Assembly (NCBI GenBank): GCA_023853785.1
Contig: JAJIRX010000842.1
Location: 1-64,000, forward strand
From: Psilocybe azurescens
Taxonomy: Eukaryota; Basidiomycota; Agaricomycetes; Agaricales; Agrocybaceae
Length of the DNA: 64,000 nt
Reading direction: 5' to 3'
The notes under the pieces were generated by a model that saw only the letters and a list, made by a program, of their open reading frames with translations, was not told the origin of the DNA and searched no databases. Shown one piece after another: positions 46,594 to 57,941 of this stretch. How positions within the stretch are numbered: the first letter of the stretch is position 1; each line of letters opens with the position of its first letter. The translations under genes and the position numbers were made by a program.

Positions 46594-48942
46594 TTAACTG
46601 GGCCAGTCAGTGTGTGACGGCCAGGCCAGATCGGCCCGAGGAATAACCTCCTCTCTGAGTTGGCCAAATATTATCTGTCTGGCGGAGTCGGGAGATGCAC
46701 GTATTGCTGTTAGGAGGAGATCAGAGGACATCACATTCTCTGCCAGTCGAATAATCAATCAATCAAGCTTACCGTTAGTACTCGAGACATACAGCAACGA
46801 GTTAGGGTCCAGCAGCATCCACCGGATGTCGCCGACACTTCCTCTAAACATGGAGTCCCACTGACTGAGAATATCTTTGGCAGATAGGCCAAGACGATAC
46901 TTTATTCCGGATGAATTTTCGAAGCTGATACTCATTCGCTGAAGGGTCTCGTGTATCCCAGACGCCTGTGACAACACCTATGTTCAGAAACAAGATGAAA
47001 ACAAGTACGCAGATTTTGACTTACGTATATCTCGTTAACATCATGAACTTCAATGTCTCGGATAGAGGATAGAATATGGGGGCCTGGCTTCGAAGCCTCG
47101 CGTTGTTTTTCGGACCCCAAACAGACCGCAGCTCAGGGAAGCGCTCGATGATAGATGCCCGCATTCCGCTCAACCTGAGTGAGGTTTCGGTATCTACCCA
47201 TTGCTGAAATTGCTTCTGCTGACGCTCTGCTATGTCACGCGTTGTATAGTGTATATAGAGCGCTCGTAGAACATGCGACCGAGTATGCTTCACTTTCGAG
47301 TGGACTTGCCTGTCACCGAACTCGGATTGTTGCCGCTCACAGCGAGTGTCAGCAAGCATACGACATAAGTCAATGTGATCCTCGCTCAGAGGCTCTTTTG
47401 TGAAGAATGCACAATTCTGCAGGCAAGGCAGGATTTGATTGTGATCGTGGACGAGGTTTCGGAAGTCGTCGATCAAAGGTATATCCATGGTCAAGTGAGT
47501 GATCAAAGGGGTTTGTCGCAGAAGCGTCGTCAGCTCGCCCTGATTGATGGACAAAGACCGTATATAAAGTTTTCTCAGTGGACATGCTTGTCCTGCCCGC
47601 GTGACTAGGGATATAATGGGCCTAAATGGGTGTCTTCTGGTGTACACACAGGAGTCGACCAGAAGCTCTTCAAGCACGGGGAGGAAGAGTTGATCTAGTA
47701 GGATGTAGTCTGTGCTCGAAAAGTGGAGACGTAGCTTCAAGACGGTAAGGGAGGCTAGTGTGATGGGAATACCAGCAATGGAAACCTGATTCTCGCAATA
47801 CATACGCAAAGACAGGCTCCTCAGTGTCGACGACCAGGAAGATATAAATAGGCCATTGAGCTGCGCTACATGCACTTCCTCCTGATGATAATGTACTAGC
47901 TGTGAGAAAGGAAGTGTAATCATTTTCGAATTCGTGTGGAACAGGCTGACCTCCCGCAAACGAGGTGCATCGTGAAAGACGTCGAATGGGATATCCGAGT
48001 TGGGGGATATGAAATACCATCCCCGAATGGTGAGCGTCTCTAACAATGCCAGTCGGCCTTTGATGGCGTCAAACATGGATAATTCCAGAGAGGGTACCTC
48101 AATGGTAACCTTCTTCCAGCTCATGGAGTGGGCTATGAGCATTTCGATAGCAGGGTGAGGCCCATCTGAGGCCATACGATCTGGACCGTAGAAGGACAGT
48201 TCTAGTGGCGCACCACGTGTTCGAGACAGAACCTCAACTAGGAAGGCCAAGTAACGAGGTTTGGTGGTGAATTGTCTCTCTATCGGGACCGTGGGGATGC
48301 GTGTCCACAAAGCAGGTGTGTTCAACGCCGTCTTCCTCCAAAGAACGGACACCTGGGATATCCCATACGGAATATTCGGGACATTGAGCCATGGGTAGTA
48401 TGTTATTGCATTCGGCCCGGAGTCAACGGCGTGCAAGAATATCTCCTGCAAAATTTCCGGCGGTAAGCGTCGAATAGGGGAAATGATTGCCCTGTGCTCG
48501 GAGACAAACTGGGTCGCTTTTTCATGCTTGAACAACGTGAATTCTCTCCAAGTAACTCCCCTCGCCAATTGTTCTGTTAAAGTCTCCACCTCGGCTTCCG
48601 CTCGATGTACAGCGTCCATTATCATCGTAATCTCATGCTCGGTAGGTGCATCATTCGAAAGCAGCAGATGGGGCGTCGGCGTGGGTTGCAGCCTTGCCTC
48701 TGAGATCCCAACGAGGGTGCTGAGGAGCACAGATTTCGATTGCTCGACGGCATTCTTCGTGACTGATTTGCACTTCTTGGCCGACTTTTTGACTTTTTTT
48801 TTAAAGTCTACCTTTTCGGCGACAAGCTCTGCTACGTGGTACATGTACCCGTAGGTGAACTATGAAGGCGTGTCAGGTAATTAACCAAGACGAATTTGCA
48901 TTCAACACTCACTAAGAAGGGTGCAAGCAAGACATTCCTCAT
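46594..48942 (-). CDS. F-box-like protein
   Basis: Agaricomycete-type F-box protein; such proteins link substrates to SCF ubiquitin ligase. The long exon 48844-47021 begins MYHVAELVAEKVDFKKKVKK and carries the F-box segment PIRRLPPEILQEIFLHAVDS near residue 130, then ISQVSVLWRKTALNTPALWT, and a long leucine-rich C-terminal half. An upstream exon ending at a GTGAGT donor at about 48910 (RLMRNVLLAPFL) may add an earlier start at 48942. At the C4 run 47115-47118 the frame splits: one reading ends at 47021, the other (GSEKQREASKPGPHILSS, VHDVNEIY) runs through a GTAAGT/TAG intron into SGIHETLQRMSISFENSSGI, another intron, and ends LAWPSHTDWPS at TAA 46596-46594. The second gives a fuller, better-spliced gene, so a one-base loss is favoured. 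Confidence 0.7.
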
Positions 48943-49506
48943 CAGTCGTTGTGGTTGAAAGTAGGCTTTGCGTAGAGCTGTGAGCACGAGCTTCAGACAC
49001 CGCTATTACACCAAAAGATATCTGATGGACGGCGTGCAACCATGATACTGATGAGAAAATACCATTTTTAGCGATAAATTAAACAGAACTTGTACAAAAA
49101 GTTGGTGTTTACATTCAAACAGCAAGTAAATTTTCATGTAAGGTGATTATAATCGCAGTTTGAGAGGCAACAGTGACTTTGGTCCAATAGTTCTGTTTGA
49201 AAGCTGGTTTTTGGTCTCAAACAGTGATGGGAGCCAACAGTGAAAGGGCGGTACAAATTTCAGTCGCAGTATGAAGCGAGCCTAATTACATAACATGAGA
49301 ACCCACGGTTCAGGGCAAGTCGTCTCGAACTGCCAAGTACTTATGACAGCATTATGATCTATCACAACGGTCGTCGTCAACGATCACTGACTGGCCCTGT
49401 CGAAATTAGACCTCCCCAGTCTATTACCAGCAAAACTCTCAAAGATTGCTCTTACAAACTTTGCGAGAACTAGTCGAAAACTAGTCGGATCGAAGTCGGA
49501 ATACTT
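48943..49506. other. Divergent promoter region
   Basis: About 560 bp between the divergent F-box genes; no supported exon. Confidence 0.4.
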
Positions 49507-51798
49507 ATGCCGAAAAGAGCCAGAAAGAGCTCGTCTAGTGCGGCCCTTCAAGCTGTTACAAGAACAAGACAGGTGTCCACCAGGGCCAAGTCCAAAGAAT
49601 GCATTGAAGCTCTGGAGGAAATAAGGGATTCCAGTTCAATTGACGTCGGACCATCTGACAATAGTAAGTTCTCTTCGAATTCTAGCTAATGAACTACTCA
49701 CAGATGATCGTTTTTTCTACCTCTCTTGTCGACTCAGACGTATCCGCCCACGAGCGCCCGCGTAAAAAAGCCAAGACTTCGGCCTCAGGAGGTCACACTT
49801 CGACATCACCACAACCTGCATCGAATGGAGAGGAACAGACAGAAGTAAAAGAAGAAATGAGTCTCAGTTTATTGCCCACAATGCCCCATGATATTTCTCT
49901 ACGAGGTAAGGATATATGTCGGTGCATTCTTGTCTGTGATCTGAATATTGTCTGTGCATCTTTATGCTACTTTAGGTTCTCGGCCATTCTCATCCAAAGG
50001 ATCTTATCTCTTTATCGAGAACCAGCAGGCAGCTCAGAGAAATTCTTCTTTGCAACAGTGCCGTGTGGCAGAGAGCTCGAGAGCGGCTGGACGGACCAGA
50101 TTGTCCCAGTTACACTTCGGAACGTGAATGGGCAGTGTTGCTGTTCGTGAATATCTGCCAGGTTTGTGGTTATTATATCCTACGTCAATCACGCTCACGT
50201 TGATGAGTGATCAAAGATGTGTGGTAAGAGTGATGTCAATGCCATCGACTTTTTAATTAGACGTCGTCTTTGCTTTCAATGCAGAGAGAAGAAGTGCGTC
50301 CAATGTTTGAACTTATTCAAAGTGTATGGAAATGTCCAATAAGCTGATTTGACAGCCTCATAAACTCATCCCAATTCGAAAAACATTTTCCGGGTGTTCC
50401 TCGACAAGTCTTGGATATCGTTCCGGATACAATCTCTGAATACCGTACGTCTGATAAGATTTACCTTTATAAGAATTCGACTCATGTTAAATGTTAGCAA
50501 TGTTTAACTTAAGCCTATATACAACACACTATGATAACCCACAGAAGTATTACTTAAAGTTAGATATCAAAGTGCAGCTTTCTAAGCTGGAAGGTTACGA
50601 GCGCCGTGCCAAACGCTCCGTAAAATCAGGGCAAGCTGACTCCTTACTGGACAAGTTCAAGGAGTATCATAAAGCCAAGATACGGCTAATGCACTTGGTG
50701 AGTTCCGCTTTTGATCTGCTGCCCTCAAGTTGGTTCCTCATATTCACTGCTCCCCAGACGGCCCCGTCATACCTGTCTTGGAGGCATACGGCGTTTCTCA
50801 ACCATAAAGATGGAAATGCGTAATCGTTTGAGTCCTGTACAAGTCCTGTAAGTGATGTACGCTGTCTTGAACAGAGAAACGAGGAATAACTGTTAACAGT
50901 ACTGTCGAATCCGAACGAAGTAGGAATTATTTATGCTTTAATTGAGCCTTATGTGTACAGTAGTACAGCTTTTTACTTCCTCAACATCTTCAAAGCTGCA
51001 ACAAAATTCCAGGAATATTCAATGAAATTTACATTCAGGCTCAGCGCAATCTCACCGCAAACAGATGTCGGAAGGCGACTCAATCACGTGCTTGTATCTT
51101 TTAACTATCTCGTGCGTCATCCATACATCTCGTTCTCGATTCTCAACCTCGGCTTTTTTTTTCATATGGGACTTCTCACTGCAGACTCATACCACTTATC
51201 TTTCACATGTTTTCATTTCCAAAGACTGGCACCTTCTTCTTCCTCTAACGAACATGCATCCAACCCGGCGCCGCCTTCTCGAGCTCTACCGCCACATGGT
51301 TAACTTGATCAAAACACGCCCGTGGACACACCTACCCTTGCAGCCATTCGACAGAAACGCCTACATGCACGCCTTATTATTATCCCGGTGTCCATCCATC
51401 CCCGAAAAGTTTCGGATGTGGATCCTTGAGTGGCCGTCTAGCTGTGGGATGCGCGTGGCCTGGGCTTCCTTTGTAGAGTGTCTCTCACCAGAGTGGTCGA
51501 TGAGGAGGCATGGCATAAGCAGGTTGGGCTACGAATGTTTGTCCCCCGAGCCACATGCTGTGGTGTACGATACAGAACACTGTCCGTCAATTTCATTCCA
51601 GCACTCCTCGTTTGGAGAAGCGAGGCGGCCGCGGATTGGCTAATATTCGATCAGGACGAACCACCTCTTTTCGGGCGCGTAGTGACGACACAATATGGAC
51701 GTTATGTGATCACCCGGCGTCCTCGTTATCCTAAATATTATGCACACCAAACGACAATAGCGATGATGAAGATAATTTACACTTGTCAACGAAAATGA
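49507..51798 (+). CDS. F-box protein with Cys-x2-Cys segment
   Basis: Exons 49507-49663, 49738-49905, 49976-50161, 50217-50293, 50356 onward, and a later one with KYYLKLDIKVQLSKLEGYER near 50540. The head is basic and Ser-rich (MPKRARKSSSSAALQAV, ERPRKKAKTSASGG), which could act as a nuclear localisation signal. The F-box is split by an intron at 49906-49975: MPHDI then VLGHSHPKDLISLSRTSRQL, REILLCNSAVWQRARERL. Two Cys pairs follow (ICQMCGKSDVN and CFQCREKK), a likely zinc knuckle. To join MPHDI to the F-box frame one T must be removed from the TTT at 49894-49896. Downstream segments at 51260-51798 (MVNLIKTRPWTHLPLQPFDR, LRMFVPRATCCG) look like the C-terminal part, again in two frames. The gene end is therefore tentative. 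Confidence 0.68.
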
Positions 51799-52126
51799 GG
51801 ATGAAAACGCAAATTATTCGAGTTTTCGGGATTGGATTGATTATCAAACGCAGTATTGTAACTCGACGAAAGATCTTTAGGCCGCTAGACCCCGTGGACA
51901 CACTATTCCTCGTCCAAATCATTCTCTTGATTGTTTGTCCATTACAGTGCCAGTAGGAATGAACTTCAACTCAGATGATCCCTGAACTCCTCCCTCTCCA
52001 CCGTGGCATCTCCAGCACATAGCGATGCGATATCATGGTTGGCTAGTAAAATGACGTTTGTATCCAGCGTAATACAATTTATGGGAGGCCTAACAACTTC
52101 TTTACGATCCGAACCTTGAAGCCTAA
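51799..52126. other. Convergent intergenic region
   Basis: No gene seen between two convergent genes. Confidence 0.4.
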
Positions 52127-53368
52127 TCAACCTATGGATGTGTTGGAAAGATTATCGCTGAGTCTTCCTTCATAATCATCCTCTGTCGTCGGAGTAGCTA
52201 CTCCACCGCACTCGGTAGCCTGTATGTCTGTAGAAGTACTAGGATGCGTCGCGATTGGGACGCGTTTTCCCGTCGTCGGATCCCATCTTGTCTTTTGTCT
52301 TGGGTGTGGCGAATTTCGATAGTATGTCATACTATCCCGAAATTTTGGCCGCGTGTTTCTTGCCTTACCCATGGGCAGTATGATGGGGGAACTAGGGGGT
52401 GATATCGGAGATGTATTTGTTTCGATGTATTTGTCCTCCTTCGAAGATGTCGATTCGGCGTTTCTACTTAGTGTAAGTAAAACGCGTTTCGGCCTTGGAA
52501 GGGGAAGGTCGTTGGACCCGGACGTCGCGTCCTGAATAAAGATTACTTTAAAAATTTGTATTCTATTTAGCCAATACATACTAGCTGGTGCATGGGAGTT
52601 CGCAAATGAGATATTGGCAAGTCCTCTGTATCTGCGAAACGAACCCGTTTACTTGCTCTCTGACTTGATCGGTCGGTATAGTTCACAGATTCATCGGTGC
52701 TGTCGTCTGTGTCTTCCAACAAGTGTCGTTTGCCTAGAAGCTCTGTCCGGGGAGGAGTAAAGAACGATGTTGACTGGGGGTAGATGTTGAGATGAAATAC
52801 ATCTGTAATCATATTTTGGATGAACTTACAATGTGGTCTGGGTGGACTATCCTACCTACTGAATCATTGACGCGATGAAGAATACCAGGACGTCTAGCAG
52901 GTGTGCCGGGCTGCAAGGTTGGATTCAATATGCGTAACAGAGTTCAATGTACCTTACGAATGTTGTAATAGATACCTACTGGTGTGATTAGACCAGATTT
53001 GGCTTTACCAGAGGGTTCGGTTAAATTCTTGTTCTTTGGTCGACTTATGAGTAACATACCGCCCCGATACGCCCCTATCTTACCTCCTGTGTAGTAGATT
53101 GTGAGCCTTCAGCGGTAAATGGTTCACGTATGAAGGGGTCGATGATGTCCTTCATCGCTAATATTTCGTTTCCCAGTCTTTCTGTCTGTATCTCGAGTAC
53201 GGCACATGCGCTCTTCAGTGCACCCAGCGCCACCTTGATGTCGCGCAACCCTAGTTCCATCGATTGCCACTTTTGATGCAACAGAGAATGTTGTTGATGA
53301 CTATCAAGTAGGGTATCCGAGCTATTAGACGACAATGGCGATGCTTCAGTGTTGAGTGGGGAGCTCAT
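52127..53368 (-). CDS. Hypothetical protein, coiled coil plus disordered basic region
   Basis: Exon 1, 53368-53084, starts MSSPLNTEASPLSSNSSDTL and holds a helical, probably coiled-coil stretch (LRDIKVALGALKSACAVLEI, QTERLGNEILAMKDII). Short exons follow (NLTEPSGKAKSGLITP; GTPARRPGILHRVNDSVGRI), then FFTPPRTELLGKRHLLED with SSQRASKRVRFADTEDL, and a last exon LPLPRPKRVLLTLSRNAEST, PISPPSSPIILPMGKARNTR, ending NLSNTSIG at 52127. Multiple SP/TP sites and a KRVRF motif hint at a cyclin-dependent-kinase target, but that is inference. The junction before 52803 does not keep phase with the exon upstream, so one boundary is wrong or a base is missing. No family is recognised. Confidence 0.55.
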
Positions 53369-54001
53369 ATCAGGGTGCGCAGGTCGTAGAGTAGATGCAA
53401 GGCCTGACGACTCCGAATAAAGGAAACAGAGAGCTTATTATGCGAGGCCCAGGTCCCAAATAGCTCCAAATAATCGATTACTAGATCTAACAGGGTTGCT
53501 CTGCAGGCCTACTAAGACAGCTGTTTTAAACGTGTTTTCAGCACGCTGAGCGAGGTGATCTCGAGGAATTAGTGTTGCAATGGTGAGTCCAATCTTTTGT
53601 CAAGGCACGTCTATGCACAGGACAACACGGGCTAACGCACCTCATCCCCAGTGATTTTTTCACTCGTTTAGTTGGGGGCCTCAGCTGGGCTAACACCTAT
53701 CCAGACACACCAGATGTTCAAAACAATTGGTACAAGACTTATTCTTTAGATCCTCAATTATTTTGGTTAAGTTCTCGACGACATCGTACCTTGCGACAAA
53801 AGACGTATTGCCGATAAAAAGCGACTGTATTCTCATTCACTTTTACTTGCCATTTACTTGTGATACCCTAATATTGCCTCTAATTAATACAGTATGAATC
53901 AAGGTCCATGTGGAAGACGTAAGACAACAATCGGAAACTCATTGAGTTTCCACGACCTAAACGTTGTATGAGGGCTACCGGTGGGGTGACTATAAGCAAA
54001 A
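53369..54001. other. Intergenic, no gene seen
   Basis: Region upstream of the hypothetical gene and downstream of the DUF6534 gene. No supported exon. Confidence 0.4.
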
Positions 54002-55961
54002 TTATCTGACCTTTGTGATAGTTATACCGTATTCCATATCGCCACTTTGCGTGTGACTAGATTTCTGATTGTCCAGCTCGTACATAGCGGAGGTGAAAAT
54101 ATGCTGTGGGCGATTTCAATGTCAAGGTCAAAAACAATACCACGATAAGATTGCTCATACCGCTGGAGCTTCCATTTGAGTGTCCTAATATGAATAATTA
54201 GTAGCAAATTTGACAGGACTTTATTTTCCTTTACCTGTCGGCGACCTGCGGTGGTTGATACAACATTCCTTCTGTGCGAGCTGTATTGAGCCAATTCTTG
54301 AAGCTCTTCACGAGCATTGAGTGTTGAAAGAAGACAATTCGTGTACAGCTTGGATAGCGAAAGATCCCATAGGAAGTTTCTATCATATAATCGTCGGATT
54401 AGAAGGAAGCGAAAGCATGGCGATTCTCTTACAGTGCAGTATGCTGCATTAAATTGTGTAGGGCAGTTATCAGCTTCTATTTGGAAGTGAGGACCTGAGT
54501 CTCAGAACGTACGGGGAGAGCTATACAACAGAGTCGTGTGAGATACTCGTATAGCAAAATGAACCAAATTTGATTATGAAACTCACACATAAAGAAGATC
54601 ACATCTCCTATGGCAAAGAACGCCCTAAGCAGTGTCTATCAGTATCCCAAATTGGCGCTGAATGCATCAGGCCTACGTGAGCATTCCGGTTTGCACCGTC
54701 ACTGCAAAAAATAATTAATCTGTTGGTCAAGTACAGCTATGAATATTCATCGGGACTGACTTCGGATGATCTTAGAGATAGCGTCATCAGTGGCAATGAA
54801 GCCTGTCCTGCGCTTGGACTACGAAGAATGTCACGATGGATTCTACAGGTTGCGAAGACCTGACGCACCAAGGTCAATACCAATACGGTGGTAATCAAGA
54901 TATCGGCGACACTAGCTGATAACAACCAAACCAGGGCTGGCCAATGAAGCTCTGGCTTGCGAGAAAACAGCTTAATCTTGACGAGTAGAACTGTGGTATA
55001 TGTCCCTCCGCCTTGACATTAATCGGTTCAGCACATGGATACTTGGGAGATCAATTGAATATCGTTACCCAAGGAGACAAGAGATAGGACGACCACAACG
55101 ATGGCGAGCACATTTGATTTGGTTAGTAGCTTGATTCTCCACGCAAAAAAAGATTTGGATAGGTGTAGATATGGCGACCTGAGATGTTCTCTTAGACTAA
55201 AGCGAAAAGTGGCGATAGGATATCACTCACAATAAGAACGGGTTCTAAAAATAGATAAATGAATGAAGGGTATAACAACGCAAGGGGTTCATAGCTCACC
55301 GGAGGCAAATACTACCGGATGCCGACAGGCAGGTCAGTCGGGTCCACGTGGAGGGTAACATAGAAACCCACATGTAGGGAAAAACTTCGTCGCTTCCGGT
55401 AGACCTAGAGTTTAGAAAAATCACATCAGTCTGAATAGCCGAGCTTGCTGTGGGATACCGGGAGATAACTACCAAAATTTTGAATGAGTGGTTGATACAT
55501 CATCGCCATATCGCAGCCAGTGTTCACGGACTCGAGGATGAACAGATACAGGACCTGAATGAATTAATCAGTCTTCTAAAACTATGCTGCTGATGAGACC
55601 AGCAATTCTTACCAAGTACTTTATCCATGGTGCATCCCTGAGTAAAGTATAAGGACAAGGATGAGATCATTAGGAAAGAACTGACCTCTTAAAGGTGATA
55701 TAGTAGTGGTATGTCTATAACCGTTTATTAGGATCTGCGCACTCTGAGACCAAAATATCACGAACTTGAACCAATAAAACCTGAAAAATTCGAATGAGTT
55801 GATTAATTTGATCGGTAAGAAGTCAACTACACCGCACCCCATACAAGATCATGTTGAAGAAGACGCCTATGAGCATCGGTCCAAACCTGCAGGACGTTTC
55901 GTCATCAATGAGTACGCAAACAAGCCAGAAGAAGGACTTACGATAATGTAACGTTCACCAT
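54002..55961 (-). CDS. DUF6534 family multi-pass membrane protein
   Basis: A family very numerous in mushroom genomes, seven predicted membrane helices, function unknown. The start exon near 55961 reads MVNVTL, followed by FGPMLIGVFFNMILYGV, the standard family opening. Further short membrane exons are visible between 55700 and 54900 (for example LLSASVADILITTVLVLTLV), a region like SLRSSEVSPDEYS, and the characteristic end LYTNCLLSTLNAREELQELA, QYSSHRRNVV. The last exon ends TSAMYELDNQKSSHTQSGDM and ITITKVR at TAA 54004-54002. Exons are short, so only part of the boundaries were fixed. Family assignment comes from the opening, the ADILITTVLV helix and the LNAREEL tail together. Confidence 0.7.
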
Positions 55962-57941
55962 TCTTGCAGTCAAAGGAATGTGAAGGTGCGAAGGAGAGCA
56001 GACGCCAATACAAGGGAGATAGAAAGGTCCTCCGTTCCACTCATCCAACGGCTGGTTTTAACCAAAGTAGTAAACGTCTAGTCAAGACGTGCGTGTGCAA
56101 ATAGATGCGAGGATTTACGATGCACAGTTCCCACTGAGGACAGAACCTCCTTGACGGGTTGAATATGATGAGAATGGAGCAGCTCGGGAACAAAATGTCA
56201 AAAGACTCTTACCTATCAGCTCACACCACTTATACCGAGCGATAAAAACAGGTCCCGAAGAAGACGAGAACATAGGAGTCCACCCTGTCCCCGCGGCCCC
56301 TCCCCAGTGGCCGTGATTCTGATTATATTCTATTTATAGAGGGCCAGCATAAGGTGGTCGAGCATTTCTCCATAGACGCCCTCTTCTATTTGATTATCAC
56401 CCGCTGCATATCGCGCCATTGGCAAAGCAATTCTAAACATCGGGTGCTTTAGTGAATTATAAATAGATTTTATTGGCACCCATCGTACCCGTTCGCTCTG
56501 GGTCAGTTCCTATCAGTACCTAGTAAGCGTAGGTACGTCCAGGTCCATGTACTGAATTGATCGTTGGGCCACGCTAACTGCCTTTGAGATATTTAAATAC
56601 TGTCACAATTACCACGCGCAATGGAATGCGCGACTTTTAATATTAAAGCCGACTGTTACCGCCGTGCGTATTAAATCCTCTCATGATCGATACAATCCAG
56701 GTAACAAGGAACTTCAGCGACGGATAGGAAGCCTCTCACGACTTTCAATCAAGTTGTAACCCCTCAACATATTTCCAAATTCTCCGAACGGGTCTAAGAA
56801 TCGTGATCTGCTGACAATGCTTAACCTTGTCAACACTTCAGTTTGTGCCAACTGCGACTGACATTATCATACTACATTATACGCAGGTCCTCAGTCTGGT
56901 CACAGGAAGTGATAGCTTCTTCAAGGTACTGCAAGTCGCCCAATGCTTAAAGCTAACCTGTTTTTGACATTACTCGGTGATACTTTGATTCAATTTTCAA
57001 TTCAATTACCAGCAAATATCAGAATAATACCCATCAAATCATACGAATAAGACCTCGGGCTTTCTTGAGGAGCACATGGAGGTCAGTCTTTTCCAATATC
57101 TAAATTCTGATACGGCTAAGTCCTTCAGACAATTTTTTTGATACATCTATACTATACATTACAAAGTCGCTTATTTCCATAGCCGCCAGTGTTTCTGTAA
57201 ACAAGTCTGATGTCGTTTTGAAACCTTGCCGCTACCATCTAGACCCCGTACTTGCAGGCCGGGCTTGATACTAAAAAACAGGTACACCGCCGAGCCGCTA
57301 AAAGAGATCTATAGATGATTTCAAGGACAAGTGGGAGTTCACTTACCATTTTTGTTTCGTTTTGAACAGTTTTGGAACGGTGTACTGCCACTGTAAGTCC
57401 AGTCGTAGATCAGTCCTCACGGTCAAGATTGAAGCGTAGCCCGCTGATAACGGATGTCAAAGCTGATATTGATAGCAAACTATTTTCAATTTGAAATAAT
57501 AATGTTACAAAGTTGACAGAGAAGCACTGCGTTTTTACTTATGTTAATGGACTTCATCTACAGATTGCGAACAATTTCAAGGCCGAGACACTCGTCTTGA
57601 CTAATGTGTTTCCTTTTGCCAAACCAGAGGTTTCTCTTCTCAACAAGTTATAATTCTGTATCTACCACCCTCGACTTCCGGCGCTCGGTAGGGGTGAAGT
57701 ACACCGTACCAAACATGCATCAAATGCGCGACAGTGGCGCACTGCGCGTGGAGTGAGAGTGTGATGGCCACACTGTTAAACATCTGTCATCGTTAGCTCT
57801 GTACCTGCATGAATTCATTCACTCAGAAATGTCCATGTAAAAATTACATTTAATAGATTATGCCAAATACTGATAATTAACAAATCGCAAAGCCTGAGCC
57901 ATTCTCAGCCTAAATTATGTACTATTGGATAATAGAATGAT
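55962..57941. other. AT-rich intergenic region
   Basis: About 2 kb without a supported gene. No LTR, TIR pair or coding remnant was recognised on reading. Separates the DUF6534 gene promoter from the 3' end of the MFS transporter gene. Confidence 0.4.
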
